Source: Pseudomonadota bacterium (GTDB lineage Bacteria; Myxococcota_A; UBA796; SXON01). From it: a DNA stretch of 35,951 nucleotides. The position numbers were made by a program, and so were the translations under genes. Below the pieces are notes generated by a model. It ran no database searches, had not been told where the DNA came from, and saw nothing but the letters and a program-made list of their open reading frames with translations. Each line of letters opens with the position of its first letter. The stretch's first letter is position 1. Shown here piece by piece: positions 7,711 through 15,859 of this stretch. The stretch spans positions 1-35,951 of the forward strand of contig JAUXTN010000028.1 in the NCBI GenBank assembly GCA_030684355.1. Direction: 5' to 3'.

Positions 7711-9279
7711 ATGTCGATCCTCACGTTCCTCGCCGCGTGTGTGCCGCATCCGGTGACCGAGCCGGACGCGCCCGACGTCGTCGATGCGCCCGCTCCCGAC
7801 ACCCTCCCGGAGCTCCTGACCGGCCGCGCGGGCCCCGACCCGCGGCTCGGGGCGGACGCCTCGCCCACGGCGGGGCCGGCGCGCGTGGACGTGCTCATCA
7901 TCGGCGCGGGGCCGGCGGGGCTCGCCGCGGCGCTCGAGGCGTGGACCGCCGGCGCGACCGTCCAGGTGCTGGAGCGGGAGGACACCTTCGGCGGCGCTGC
8001 CAACTGGGCGGGCGGCCTGATGCTCTTCACCGGCACGCCCATCCAGGCGGCGGCGGGCGTCGACGACTCGCCGGAGCGGCTCCTCGCGGAGTGGCCGTCG
8101 TTCACCGGCGGCGATGCGGCCGATCCCTGGGTCGCCACGTTCGCGAACCAGAACGTGCCGATGGTCTACGACTGGCTCGCGGGCCTCGGCGTCACGTGGT
8201 CCGGGCCCGGCGCGGACGCCTCCTCCGGCACGACACCGCGCGTCCACCAGGTCGAGGGTGGCGGGCCCGCGCTCGTCGCCGCGATCGAGGCCCCGCTCGA
8301 CGGCCCGATCATCCGCTACGACGCCGAAGCCACCGAGCTCCTCCGCGACCGGACGGGCCGCGTGACGGGCGTGCGCTGGCGCGACCGGGCCCTCGACGAG
8401 GAGCACGTCGCCCGCGCGAGCACGGTGATCGTCGCGACGGGAGGGTTCCTCCACGACCTCGATCGCGTGCGCGCCGAGCGCCCCGACCTCGTCGATCGCG
8501 ACCTCTCCTACGGGAGCTGGCCGGGCGCGGACGGCAACGGCCTCGCGATGGTCGAGGCCCTCGGCGGCGCCACCCGCAACCTCGATGCCGTCGGCCTCTA
8601 CGCGCACGGCACGCCGGCCCCCGGAGACACCCCCGACGAGCTGCTCTCCAGCGTGTTCTCGTCCGCCATGTGGGTCAACGGGCTCGGCGCGCGCTTCGTC
8701 GACGAGTCGCAGTCCAACGGCTTCGCGGCCGGCGGCGCGCGGGCGGCCCAGCCGGACGGCGACGCCTGGGCGATCCTCGGGGGCCCCGAGGCGGCGAACG
8801 CGGTGTTCACGTCCCCGGAACCCGACGGCCTCGAGTGGACCTTCGCCGCCCTCGACGACGCCAACGGCTTCGCGACCGCGGACAACCTCGGCGCGCTGGC
8901 GGAGGCCCTGGGCGTCGACAGCGCCACGCTCGTCGCGGAGGCCGAGGCCTACAACGCGTTCGCCGCGGGGCTGGAGCCGACCGACCCCTGGCGCGACGAG
9001 CGGAGCCAGGCGCGCCCCGTCGTCCTACCGCCCTTCTACGCCGTCCCGATCGCGATCACCGTCGCGAAGGGCTTCGGCGGGGTCGACGTCGACGGGAAGG
9101 GCCGCGTGCTCGATTGGACGGGCGCGCCCATCCCGGGCCTCTACGCGGCGGGCGAGCTCTCCGGCATGGCCGGCGGCACGCTCGTCGGCGACCACGGCTT
9201 CACCGGCTCGCTGAGCGCCGTGGTGCTCGGCGGGCGGATCGCCGGAGCGGCCGCGGCGGACGAGGCCTTCGAGGACTAG
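7711..9279 (+). CDS. FAD-binding lipoprotein of the fumarate reductase/flavocytochrome c family
   Basis: A protein of 522 residues. The N-terminus M-S-I-L-T-F-L-A-A-C is a short lipobox (Cys10), followed by an acidic/proline linker to about residue 55. A Rossmann FAD motif G-A-G-P-A-G at about 65-70 ends in V-L-E-R-E. The middle holds the mobile capping domain, and the C-terminus has the FAD_binding_2 closing motif G-L-Y-A-A-G-E-L-S-G at about 475. The family includes soluble fumarate reductases, urocanate reductases and ketosteroid dehydrogenases. No heme motif (CxxCH) is present, so the electron donor is unknown. A lipid anchor implies periplasmic action and would require export, perhaps of a folded protein, yet no twin-arginine motif is seen. 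The gene ends 24 bases from the convergent FHA gene. Confidence 0.85.
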   Translation: MSILTFLAACVPHPVTEPDAPDVVDAPAPDTLPELLTGRAGPDPRLGADASPTAGPARVDVLIIGAGPAGLAAALEAWTAGATVQVLEREDTFGGAANWAGGLMLFTGTPIQAAAGVDDSPERLLAEWPSFTGGDAADPWVATFANQNVPMVYDWLAGLGVTWSGPGADASSGTTPRVHQVEGGGPALVAAIEAPLDGPIIRYDAEATELLRDRTGRVTGVRWRDRALDEEHVARASTVIVATGGFLHDLDRVRAERPDLVDRDLSYGSWPGADGNGLAMVEALGGATRNLDAVGLYAHGTPAPGDTPDELLSSVFSSAMWVNGLGARFVDESQSNGFAAGGARAAQPDGDAWAILGGPEAANAVFTSPEPDGLEWTFAALDDANGFATADNLGALAEALGVDSATLVAEAEAYNAFAAGLEPTDPWRDERSQARPVVLPPFYAVPIAITVAKGFGGVDVDGKGRVLDWTGAPIPGLYAAGELSGMAGGTLVGDHGFTGSLSAVVLGGRIAGAAAADEAFED

Positions 9280-9303
9280 CCCCGGGCCCGTCCGCCGGAT
9301 CGG

Positions 9304-10941
9304 CTACCCCCCCTCGTGCGTGAGGCGGTAGTTCAGGACGAGGCAGGGCACCGGGCTCGGCAGCTTGCCGAAGGTGGCCTCCATCCGCTTCTTGTCGCCG
9401 TTGAGGACGGCGTCGCACGGCAGCACGATCGCCCGCGCGATGACCTCGGCGGTGCGCTCGACGGCCCAGTCCCCGCCCGCGGTGTCGCCGAGCGCGACCG
9501 TGGGGGACTGCTTCGTGAAGTCGAGCGGGCTCTTGCTGACGCCCACGAACTTCGCGCCGGGGATGTCCGCGCTGAACACCTTCGCGAGGCGCGAGACGGC
9601 GACGAACGGGCTGTCCACGTCCGGCACGAACTTGCTCGCCTTCCCGACGGTGTCCTCCAGGGCGGTGACGACCTTCGCGAGGCTCTCGCGGTCGTCGTCC
9701 CCGTCGGCACGTACGCAGGTGCGCTCGCCCTGGCGGATGACCTCCGCGGCGCTCGGCACGTTCGTGTCGAGCACGGGCTCGCCGGCGGCGTTGGCGGTCG
9801 CGGAGAGGAGCTGGGTGCGCGCGACGTCGTCTTGCGCGATCGACGTGGCGTCCCCGCTGACGTAGGCGTCGAGCTGTACCTGGGCGATGCCCAGGTTCTT
9901 CGCCTGCCGGTACGTGAGCCGGGCGGGCCCGCGCACACAGACCTCGGTCTCCTTCGAGTCGAGCACCTTGTCCCACTGGCCCTGGACGCGCCCACGCGTG
10001 GCGGCCAGGTAGGGGAGGAGGCGCTTGGTGTCGGGGTCGAAGGCGTCGGACTTCTCGACGCGCTCGCGCCACTTCGCGAACTCTTCGGGTCGGTTGGACT
10101 CCTCGTAGAGCCAGGCGTACGACTCGGGGTTGTCCAGGATCTTCTTCGCCTGGGCCTTCACGAGCCCGACGAACGCGGTGTCCTTCTTCATCGCGAGGCC
10201 GATGGAGCGCACCCCGGTGACCGTGATGGCGAGCTCGTCGAACGCGAAGTTCTCCACGTCGGAGCCGACGCTCTCGGCGTACTTGAGGTTCTCGCGGCAC
10301 TCCTCGGCGTCGCTGACGGCGGCGTTGGCGTCGCTCTTGAACTTGAACGCGGTGCACGCGGACACGCCGGTCGAGAAGTACCCGAACAGCATGATCGCGC
10401 CGAGGATGAGGATGCGCGGCTGCCAGATGGCGCCCGACTTGACGAAGTACAACCCGCGCATCGCCATGGAGACGGGCGAGAAGGTGTAGATCCGGGCGAG
10501 GAAGAGGTCCCAGCCGGCGCGGCCGAACTTGCCCGCGGTGAGGTTCTTCGGGCCCCGCTTCGCCGGGCTGCGCGCGGCCTTCATCTCGGCGGGGAGGTCA
10601 CCGAGCTCGATGTAGAAGCGCGGCCCTTCCGGCGTCACCAGCGCGAAGGAGTCGCCGGGCTTGACCGCGGTGGGGGCCTGCACCTGCACGGGGCGACGGG
10701 CGTCGCCCTTCCACAAGAACACGGCGGCGGTTCGCTCGGAGGGCGCCAGGATCATGCTCGCGCCGCCCTGCCGGATGACCTTGCAGTGCTCCTTCGCGAC
10801 GCCCAGGGATTCGGGCAGGGTGATGTGGCACCGCTCCTTGTTGGAGCCGAGGCGCGCCTCGAGCCCCTCGAACGGGCCGAAGCGGGTCCCGCCGAACTCG
10901 GGGGACAACACGAGGTAGAGGACGAGATCGCCTTGGGCCAT
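9304..10941 (-). CDS. FHA-domain single-pass membrane protein
   Basis: A protein of 545 residues with ATG at 10941 and GGAG six bases upstream. Residues about 15-115 resemble an FHA domain, with R-L-G-S-N-K-E-R-C-H-I as the phosphopeptide loop and K-E-H-C-K-V where S-x-x-H is usual. FHA domains bind phosphothreonine. After a basic linker, one hydrophobic segment at about 176-195 should cross the membrane. The remaining 350 residues (Cys pairs, helical, then a mixed alpha/beta end) would be periplasmic. It is divergent from the membrane/vWA/kinase genes, so it is a natural reader for that kinase. The FHA loop is atypical, so binding of phosphate is not assured. The large C-terminal domain is not recognised. 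Confidence 0.75.
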   Translation of the reverse strand: MAQGDLVLYLVLSPEFGGTRFGPFEGLEARLGSNKERCHITLPESLGVAKEHCKVIRQGGASMILAPSERTAAVFLWKGDARRPVQVQAPTAVKPGDSFALVTPEGPRFYIELGDLPAEMKAARSPAKRGPKNLTAGKFGRAGWDLFLARIYTFSPVSMAMRGLYFVKSGAIWQPRILILGAIMLFGYFSTGVSACTAFKFKSDANAAVSDAEECRENLKYAESVGSDVENFAFDELAITVTGVRSIGLAMKKDTAFVGLVKAQAKKILDNPESYAWLYEESNRPEEFAKWRERVEKSDAFDPDTKRLLPYLAATRGRVQGQWDKVLDSKETEVCVRGPARLTYRQAKNLGIAQVQLDAYVSGDATSIAQDDVARTQLLSATANAAGEPVLDTNVPSAAEVIRQGERTCVRADGDDDRESLAKVVTALEDTVGKASKFVPDVDSPFVAVSRLAKVFSADIPGAKFVGVSKSPLDFTKQSPTVALGDTAGGDWAVERTAEVIARAIVLPCDAVLNGDKKRMEATFGKLPSPVPCLVLNYRLTHEGG

Positions 10942-10957
10942 GTGCGCTCCGCCGCGG

Positions 10958-10963
10958 AGTATA
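10958..10963 (-). promoter_or_regulatory. Possible -10 element of the FHA gene
   Basis: On the minus strand TATACT lies 16 bases before the ATG at 10941, in a GC-rich gap shared with the divergent gene at 11058. No good -35 is visible at the right distance. Confidence 0.3.
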
Positions 10964-11057
10964 CGCCGCCGCCACGGGGGGGTGTCGCGCGCCGGCTCGG
11001 CGGCGCTCCCGACGGTGGCCCGGATCCCCGTCTGCTCCGTGATAGAGTCGCGACCCC

Positions 11058-12065
11058 GTGAACATCTTCCTCATCCCCTACACCTGGATGCGCCACGTCT
11101 CCGTGGCCCTCGTGTGCGCGGGCGCCACCTTGCTCGCCTGGTGGCTGGTCCTCGCCGTCGCCGTGCTCTTCCCGGTGTGGACGGTCGAGTGGGACGGCGC
11201 GATGTACATCACGGCGCTCTGCGTCGCGGTGGCCGGCGCCTCCACGCTCGCCGAGGCGTCCCTGCGCCGCGAGCCGCTCTGGAAGCGCATTCTGCGCACC
11301 TGCGGGAGCGCCACGATCTCGGGCATCCTCGCGATGGCCGGCTACTGGAGCTGGCACGGGATGATGGGGCCGCTCATCTTTGACGATGTGGCCGGTGCCG
11401 ACCTCGTGGAGCCCACCCTCATCTCCCTGCGCTACCGCGTGGCCGGCTTCCTGTTCGCCGGGGTGTACGCCGGTGTCGGGCCCCTCGTCTTCCGCAAGGG
11501 CGCGGGGTTCTTCGCCCACATGGGCGCCGGCGCAGCGGCGGGGCTCATGGCCGGCGCGACCTGGTACGTGCTCGGCTACCCGAAGTCGTTCATCGGGCTC
11601 TCGGACCTCTACCTGGCGAGCGCCGGTGGGGCGCTTGCGTTCGGTAGCACCTTCGGCTTGCTCGCCTGGGGCATCCCGGACAGCCTCTACGCCGGCTGGA
11701 TGCGCATCGTCAGCGAAACCCGCCACGGGCGCCGCATCCCGATCGACGCGCCGGACGGCGGGGCGCGGGAGCGCTTCCTCGGCCACTTCCCGCGCGGCCT
11801 CGATCTCTTCCTCCCCGCGGAGGACGGCGTGATGGAGCTGCACATCTCCGTGATGGTGACGCGCAAGCAGGAATACCGTGCGCGCGGCCTCACGCTGAAG
11901 CCCACCCTGGTGCGCCGCTTCCTCGAGCGGATCGACCTCCGCTACGACGCGCGGCGTCCGGCCCCGCTGGAGACGAAGCTCTCGTCCGGCGATCGCCTCC
12001 TGCTCGGGCCCCCCAACGATCCCACGGTCATCGAGTTCATCATGCTCCCGCGGGAGGAACGGTGA
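11058..12065 (+). CDS. Polytopic membrane protein with C-terminal FHA-like domain
   Basis: A protein of 335 residues starting at GTG 11058. About six hydrophobic segments are visible at roughly 13-40, 48-66, 85-108, 128-147, 153-178 and 185-210. A basic loop leads into a soluble C-terminal part (about 230-335) whose strand pattern resembles an FHA domain: F-L-G-H-F-P-R-G, then D-G-V-M-E-L-H-I-S-V, and a final L-L-L-G-P...I-E-F-I-M strand. The canonical phosphothreonine residues are not clear. It overlaps the vWA gene by GTGA and starts the plus-strand module, so it probably forms a membrane complex with the vWA and kinase proteins. The family is not recognised. Confidence 0.75.
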   Translation: MNIFLIPYTWMRHVSVALVCAGATLLAWWLVLAVAVLFPVWTVEWDGAMYITALCVAVAGASTLAEASLRREPLWKRILRTCGSATISGILAMAGYWSWHGMMGPLIFDDVAGADLVEPTLISLRYRVAGFLFAGVYAGVGPLVFRKGAGFFAHMGAGAAAGLMAGATWYVLGYPKSFIGLSDLYLASAGGALAFGSTFGLLAWGIPDSLYAGWMRIVSETRHGRRIPIDAPDGGARERFLGHFPRGLDLFLPAEDGVMELHISVMVTRKQEYRARGLTLKPTLVRRFLERIDLRYDARRPAPLETKLSSGDRLLLGPPNDPTVIEFIMLPREER

Positions 12066-13501
12066 GGGGCCTCGCGTTCGTCCTCCTCGCGCTCTTCGGG
12101 TGCGGGCAGACCGACCTCGTGCCGGTCCCCGGCACCACCGTCCGGGTCGCGCCACCGAAGGCGACCGGACAGGGGAAGGCCGCGCTCGAACTGCACATCT
12201 TCCACACCGAGGAGGAGTGCAACGCGGCGGTGAAGCCGGAGGACGTGAAGGACTGCCTTCCCTATGTGGACCGCGCCTCGGGCCAGGTGCGGGTGGCCTT
12301 CCAGACCCGGGTCGACGGCGACGAGTGGAGCATCCCGGACCCCGGCGACAACATCGAGATCTTCCACAAGAACCAGCGCGTGATGCGCGAAGGCCGGAAG
12401 GACTTCCTCGTCGTCCCGCACGACCCGAAGCGCTCCGAGCAGATCTTCGTGCTGATGATCGACGCCACCTACTCGATGGGCCTCGACGACGAGGGCAACG
12501 GGGTCACGCGGCTCGAGAAGGTGAAGCGCGCGCTCCTGCGGGCCGACGTGGTCGACGCCTTCTTCCCCGGTGACGTCCAGACCTCGGTGGTGCCGCTGAT
12601 CTTCCGCGGCGGCCGGCTCCCCGAGCCCCTCCTCGGGAAGTGGATCGTCGACAACAAGAAGGACTACCGCCAGATCATCAAGGACGGCCTCAACGAGACC
12701 GGTGGCTTCACCCCGTTGTACGAGGCGATCGAGTTCTCCGCGACCACCGCGCTGGAGGTCGACGAGGTCAAGAAGAAGATCAAGGTCGGCAAGCAGGCGC
12801 CCACCGTGATCGTGTTGACGGACGGCTTCAACAACCCGCTCCCGGCCGACACCTGCGCGGACAACGCGCCGCGCCTCGAGAAGCTCCTGAAGTCGCTCGA
12901 CGGCATCCGCCGCGGCGAGAATTCCGACGTGCGCGATGTCCCCACCGTCTACACCGTGGGCCTCGGCCGCTCGGCGTGGCGTGGCTTCGAGGTGCCCGAC
13001 ACCCTCTCCGTCTCGGCGCGCGACATCTGCAAGGGGTTCGCGCAGCAGCTCATCAACGGCGGCGTCGAGATGAAGGGCGTCGACAACGCCGCGCTCTCGT
13101 GGATCGCCCGCGTCGGCGGCGGGGCGAGCTTCATCAGCCGCACGACCGACGGCCTCGCCGAGGCCTTCAAGGCGGCGGCGGCCGTGCGTTACCGCTGGTT
13201 CGAGGCGCGCTACAAGGTCGACCCCTTCTACCTGCGCCGCTCGTTCGAAACGAAGCTCCGGCTCTCCACCATGCTCCGGAGCGAGGGTACGGTGTGGATC
13301 CACCCGAGCGGCTGGCTCGACGCGCCGCCGGGGATCCCGGGGCCGGACGGCTGGGCGCGCGCCGCGCCCTTCCGCGAGACGACGACGGTGCTCCTCCCCT
13401 TGCTGGGCCTCATCGCCGCGCTCGGCTACGTGCCGGCCGCGTGGTTCAACGTCCGGCGCGCGCTGTTCTCGCGGGTGGCCCGGCGGAGAAAGTCCAAGTA
13501 G
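12062..13501 (+). CDS. vWA-domain lipoprotein with C-terminal membrane segment
   Basis: A protein of 479 residues; GTG 12062 overlaps the previous stop (GTGA). The N-terminus has a lipobox L-F-G-C (Cys14). Residues about 125-390 form a von Willebrand factor A domain: the MIDAS motif reads D134-A-T-Y-S138 (D-x-T-x-S instead of D-x-S-x-S), and the later metal loop is L-T-D-G-F-N near 253. A hydrophobic segment at about 440-462 followed by a basic tail (R-R-A-L-F-S-R, R-R-R-K-S-K) should anchor the C-terminus in the inner membrane. The two anchors would hold the metal-dependent adhesion domain in the periplasm. Binding partner unknown; the neighbouring membrane and kinase proteins are candidates. 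Confidence 0.85.
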   Translation: MRGLAFVLLALFGCGQTDLVPVPGTTVRVAPPKATGQGKAALELHIFHTEEECNAAVKPEDVKDCLPYVDRASGQVRVAFQTRVDGDEWSIPDPGDNIEIFHKNQRVMREGRKDFLVVPHDPKRSEQIFVLMIDATYSMGLDDEGNGVTRLEKVKRALLRADVVDAFFPGDVQTSVVPLIFRGGRLPEPLLGKWIVDNKKDYRQIIKDGLNETGGFTPLYEAIEFSATTALEVDEVKKKIKVGKQAPTVIVLTDGFNNPLPADTCADNAPRLEKLLKSLDGIRRGENSDVRDVPTVYTVGLGRSAWRGFEVPDTLSVSARDICKGFAQQLINGGVEMKGVDNAALSWIARVGGGASFISRTTDGLAEAFKAAAAVRYRWFEARYKVDPFYLRRSFETKLRLSTMLRSEGTVWIHPSGWLDAPPGIPGPDGWARAAPFRETTTVLLPLLGLIAALGYVPAAWFNVRRALFSRVARRRKSK

Positions 13502-13594
13502 GCCGGACGTCGGCCCTGGTTGCGGGAGTCGCCCCCTTGCCGTACGATCGGATGGCCGTCGGCTGGGCGTACCCTCGGCGCACGTAGAGGAACC

Positions 13595-15820
13595 TTGTCC
13601 CGCTACATCAAGCAATACGAGATCACCGGCGAGCTCGGGGCGGGCCACTTCGGCAAGGTCTACATGGCCGTGGGCGAGGTGCCCGGTCGTGGCATCCACC
13701 CGGGCAAGCGTCGGGTCGTCGCGGTCAAGAAGCTGCGGGACCCCGACCCCGAGTCCGTGCGCCTCCTGCTCCAGGAGTTCGCGCTCCTCGACCAGGTGAA
13801 GCACCGGAGCATCGTCCGCGTGTTCGAGTACCTCGAGGACGAGACCGCCGTCGTCATGGAGGTGGTGCACGGCGTCACCTTGCGCGAGGTCCTCGACGAG
13901 TGCGCGAAGGCCCGCGAGCAGGTGTTCACCGAGGCCGCCGTCGAGATCGGCTGCGAGCTGGCCGACGCCCTCTACCAGGCCTACACGACCCCCGGCGACA
14001 ACGGCGAGCGCCTCCAGCTCGTCCACCGGGACCTGAAGCCCGAGAACGTCATGCTGACGAAGGCGGGCGAGGTCAAGATCCTCGACTTCGGCCTCGCCCG
14101 CGTCGACAACGCCGACTTCCAGCGGGACGACCCCAACCGCATCAAGGGCACCCCGGTCTACATGGCGCCGGAGCAGGCCCGCGGCGAGGACATCGACCAC
14201 CGTACGGACCTCTTCGCGTTGGGGCTCATCCTCTACGAGCTCCTGATGGGGCGGCCCGCCTACCGGGTGCCGATGGACGCCCCGGACCCCATCGCGGCCA
14301 TCTACGCGGCGATCGAGGGCGGCGAGCTCTCCGAGCAGTGCCGCGAGCTGGAATCCAAGCTCCCGGGCATGGGTCCCATCGTGGCCAAGCTCCTGCAGGC
14401 CCGGCCCCGCAACCGGTACCAGACCGGTCACGACCTCCTGGTCGACTTGCGCCGCCAGCTCTACAAGGACCGCGGGGTCTATCTCAAGGAATTCTGCGAT
14501 TTCTTCTACGGGAGCCTTCGAAAGCTCCCCGATCTGCCCGACGCTGACCCAGGGCAGGGAGGTACCCGGATGTCTACCAGTGACAAGGCGCCACGCAAAA
14601 GCATCGAGGAGCGACTGCGCGAATCGATGAACCGCGAGGCCACGCCGCCGCCCGCCGCACCACCGGGCCTCGACGCCGAGCCGCCCGGGCCGAAGGCGCC
14701 CGTGCCCGTCCGTCGCGTGCCGCCGCCGGTCCGCCCCGTCACCCCCGTGGCCGCGCCCCCGCCGGTGGCCGTGGCCCCGAAGATCGTGCCCCGGAGCGCC
14801 TCCGCGGCCCGGCCCGCCCCCAGCGCGGCGGAAGACGACGTGATGCCGCCCTCGGTGAAGGGCGCCAAGCCCGGCTTGAAGCCGGTCGCCGCCACCCCGC
14901 GCAAGATGATGGGCGCGCGGAGCCCCGACGAGACCGGCATGCTCCAGATGGTGCCGCTCTCCGACAACGAGGACGAGAAGGAGGCCGGCAACGACCCGAG
15001 CGCGACCTCCTTCTTCGCCATCCCGGCCCCGAAGTCCGAGCGCCCCAAGGCCGCCGCCCCGCCGCCGCCGTCTGGCCCGATGGGAGGCGCCTCGCCGCCG
15101 CCCGCGCGCCCCGCCTTCGGCGGCCCCCCGGCGTTCAACCCCACCCCGATCGCCGGCGGCCCGATGGCGCCGCCGCCGATGCAGTCCGCGCCCCAGCCGC
15201 TCGTGTCCGGGCCCGTCGTCAGCTACGGCGGCGCCTCCGGCGGCACGCCCTTCCAGGTCGCGGGTCCACAGCCCACGAGCAACAACAACGCGGAGTCGCG
15301 CGTCCAGTCGGTGCGCGTGTTCGCAGTGCTCCTCGGCGTGTTCGCGCTCGCGTGCGTCGCGGTGCTGTCCGTCGTCGCGCTCTGGTTCTTTCAGATGAAG
15401 GCGGGCGACGAGAAGCCCGTCGAGCAGACCGCGACCCTCGCGCCGGCGCCCGTGAAGAAGCCCAAGGAGGACACGGGAACCGCCAAGCCGATCGAGAGCA
15501 AGCCCGCGCCGGTCCGGCAGAAGCAGACGAGCACCACGCCCCGGCAGCCCGCTGCCCCGGCGGCCCCCAAGGTCGGCCCCACGGGCGCGGTGCGCGTGAC
15601 CTTCTCTGGCGCGTCGATGCCGACGAGCGTCTCCATCCAGTGCAGCGGTGGCTTCGTCAACCGCGGCACCGTCTCCGGCGGCAGCGCGACCGTCGCCGAC
15701 GTGCCGACGGCCGACACCTGCCAGCTCCTGCCGAAGGGGATCGTCACCACCGGCTTCCCCGTGAAGGGCGGTGGCTCCTACAACTGCACGATCACGGGCA
15801 CGACCACTAGCTGCAAGTAG
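13595..15820 (+). CDS. Membrane-anchored Ser/Thr protein kinase with Pro-rich linker and extracytoplasmic tail
   Basis: I choose TTG 13595 because GAGGA sits just upstream and the kinase fold starts at once; an ATG at 13520 adds 25 unconserved residues. The protein is 741 residues. The kinase domain covers about 6-300: glycine loop G-A-G-H-F-G-K-V (15-22), Lys45 in V-A-V-K-K, catalytic H-R-D-L-K-P-E-N (144-151), D164-F-G, and M-A-P-E near 191. All key residues are intact, so it should be active. Residues about 330-570 are Pro/Ala-rich and disordered. One membrane segment lies near 573-597, and the outer tail of about 140 residues has a small beta domain with paired cysteines. The layout resembles myxobacterial PknB-type sensors. 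It stands beside FHA and vWA genes. Confidence 0.92.
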   Translation: MSRYIKQYEITGELGAGHFGKVYMAVGEVPGRGIHPGKRRVVAVKKLRDPDPESVRLLLQEFALLDQVKHRSIVRVFEYLEDETAVVMEVVHGVTLREVLDECAKAREQVFTEAAVEIGCELADALYQAYTTPGDNGERLQLVHRDLKPENVMLTKAGEVKILDFGLARVDNADFQRDDPNRIKGTPVYMAPEQARGEDIDHRTDLFALGLILYELLMGRPAYRVPMDAPDPIAAIYAAIEGGELSEQCRELESKLPGMGPIVAKLLQARPRNRYQTGHDLLVDLRRQLYKDRGVYLKEFCDFFYGSLRKLPDLPDADPGQGGTRMSTSDKAPRKSIEERLRESMNREATPPPAAPPGLDAEPPGPKAPVPVRRVPPPVRPVTPVAAPPPVAVAPKIVPRSASAARPAPSAAEDDVMPPSVKGAKPGLKPVAATPRKMMGARSPDETGMLQMVPLSDNEDEKEAGNDPSATSFFAIPAPKSERPKAAAPPPPSGPMGGASPPPARPAFGGPPAFNPTPIAGGPMAPPPMQSAPQPLVSGPVVSYGGASGGTPFQVAGPQPTSNNNAESRVQSVRVFAVLLGVFALACVAVLSVVALWFFQMKAGDEKPVEQTATLAPAPVKKPKEDTGTAKPIESKPAPVRQKQTSTTPRQPAAPAAPKVGPTGAVRVTFSGASMPTSVSIQCSGGFVNRGTVSGGSATVADVPTADTCQLLPKGIVTTGFPVKGGGSYNCTITGTTTSCK

Positions 15821-15831
15821 GGCGCGCTTCT

Positions 15832-15837
15832 TATAGA
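15832..15837 (+). promoter_or_regulatory. Possible -10 element before the 15860 gene
   Basis: TATAGA stands 22 bases before ATG 15860, in the 39-base gap after the kinase gene. No clear -35 is seen. It might allow the exported-protein genes to be transcribed apart from the kinase. Confidence 0.3.
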
Positions 15838-15859
15838 CTCGCCCAACCGGAGAGGACCG

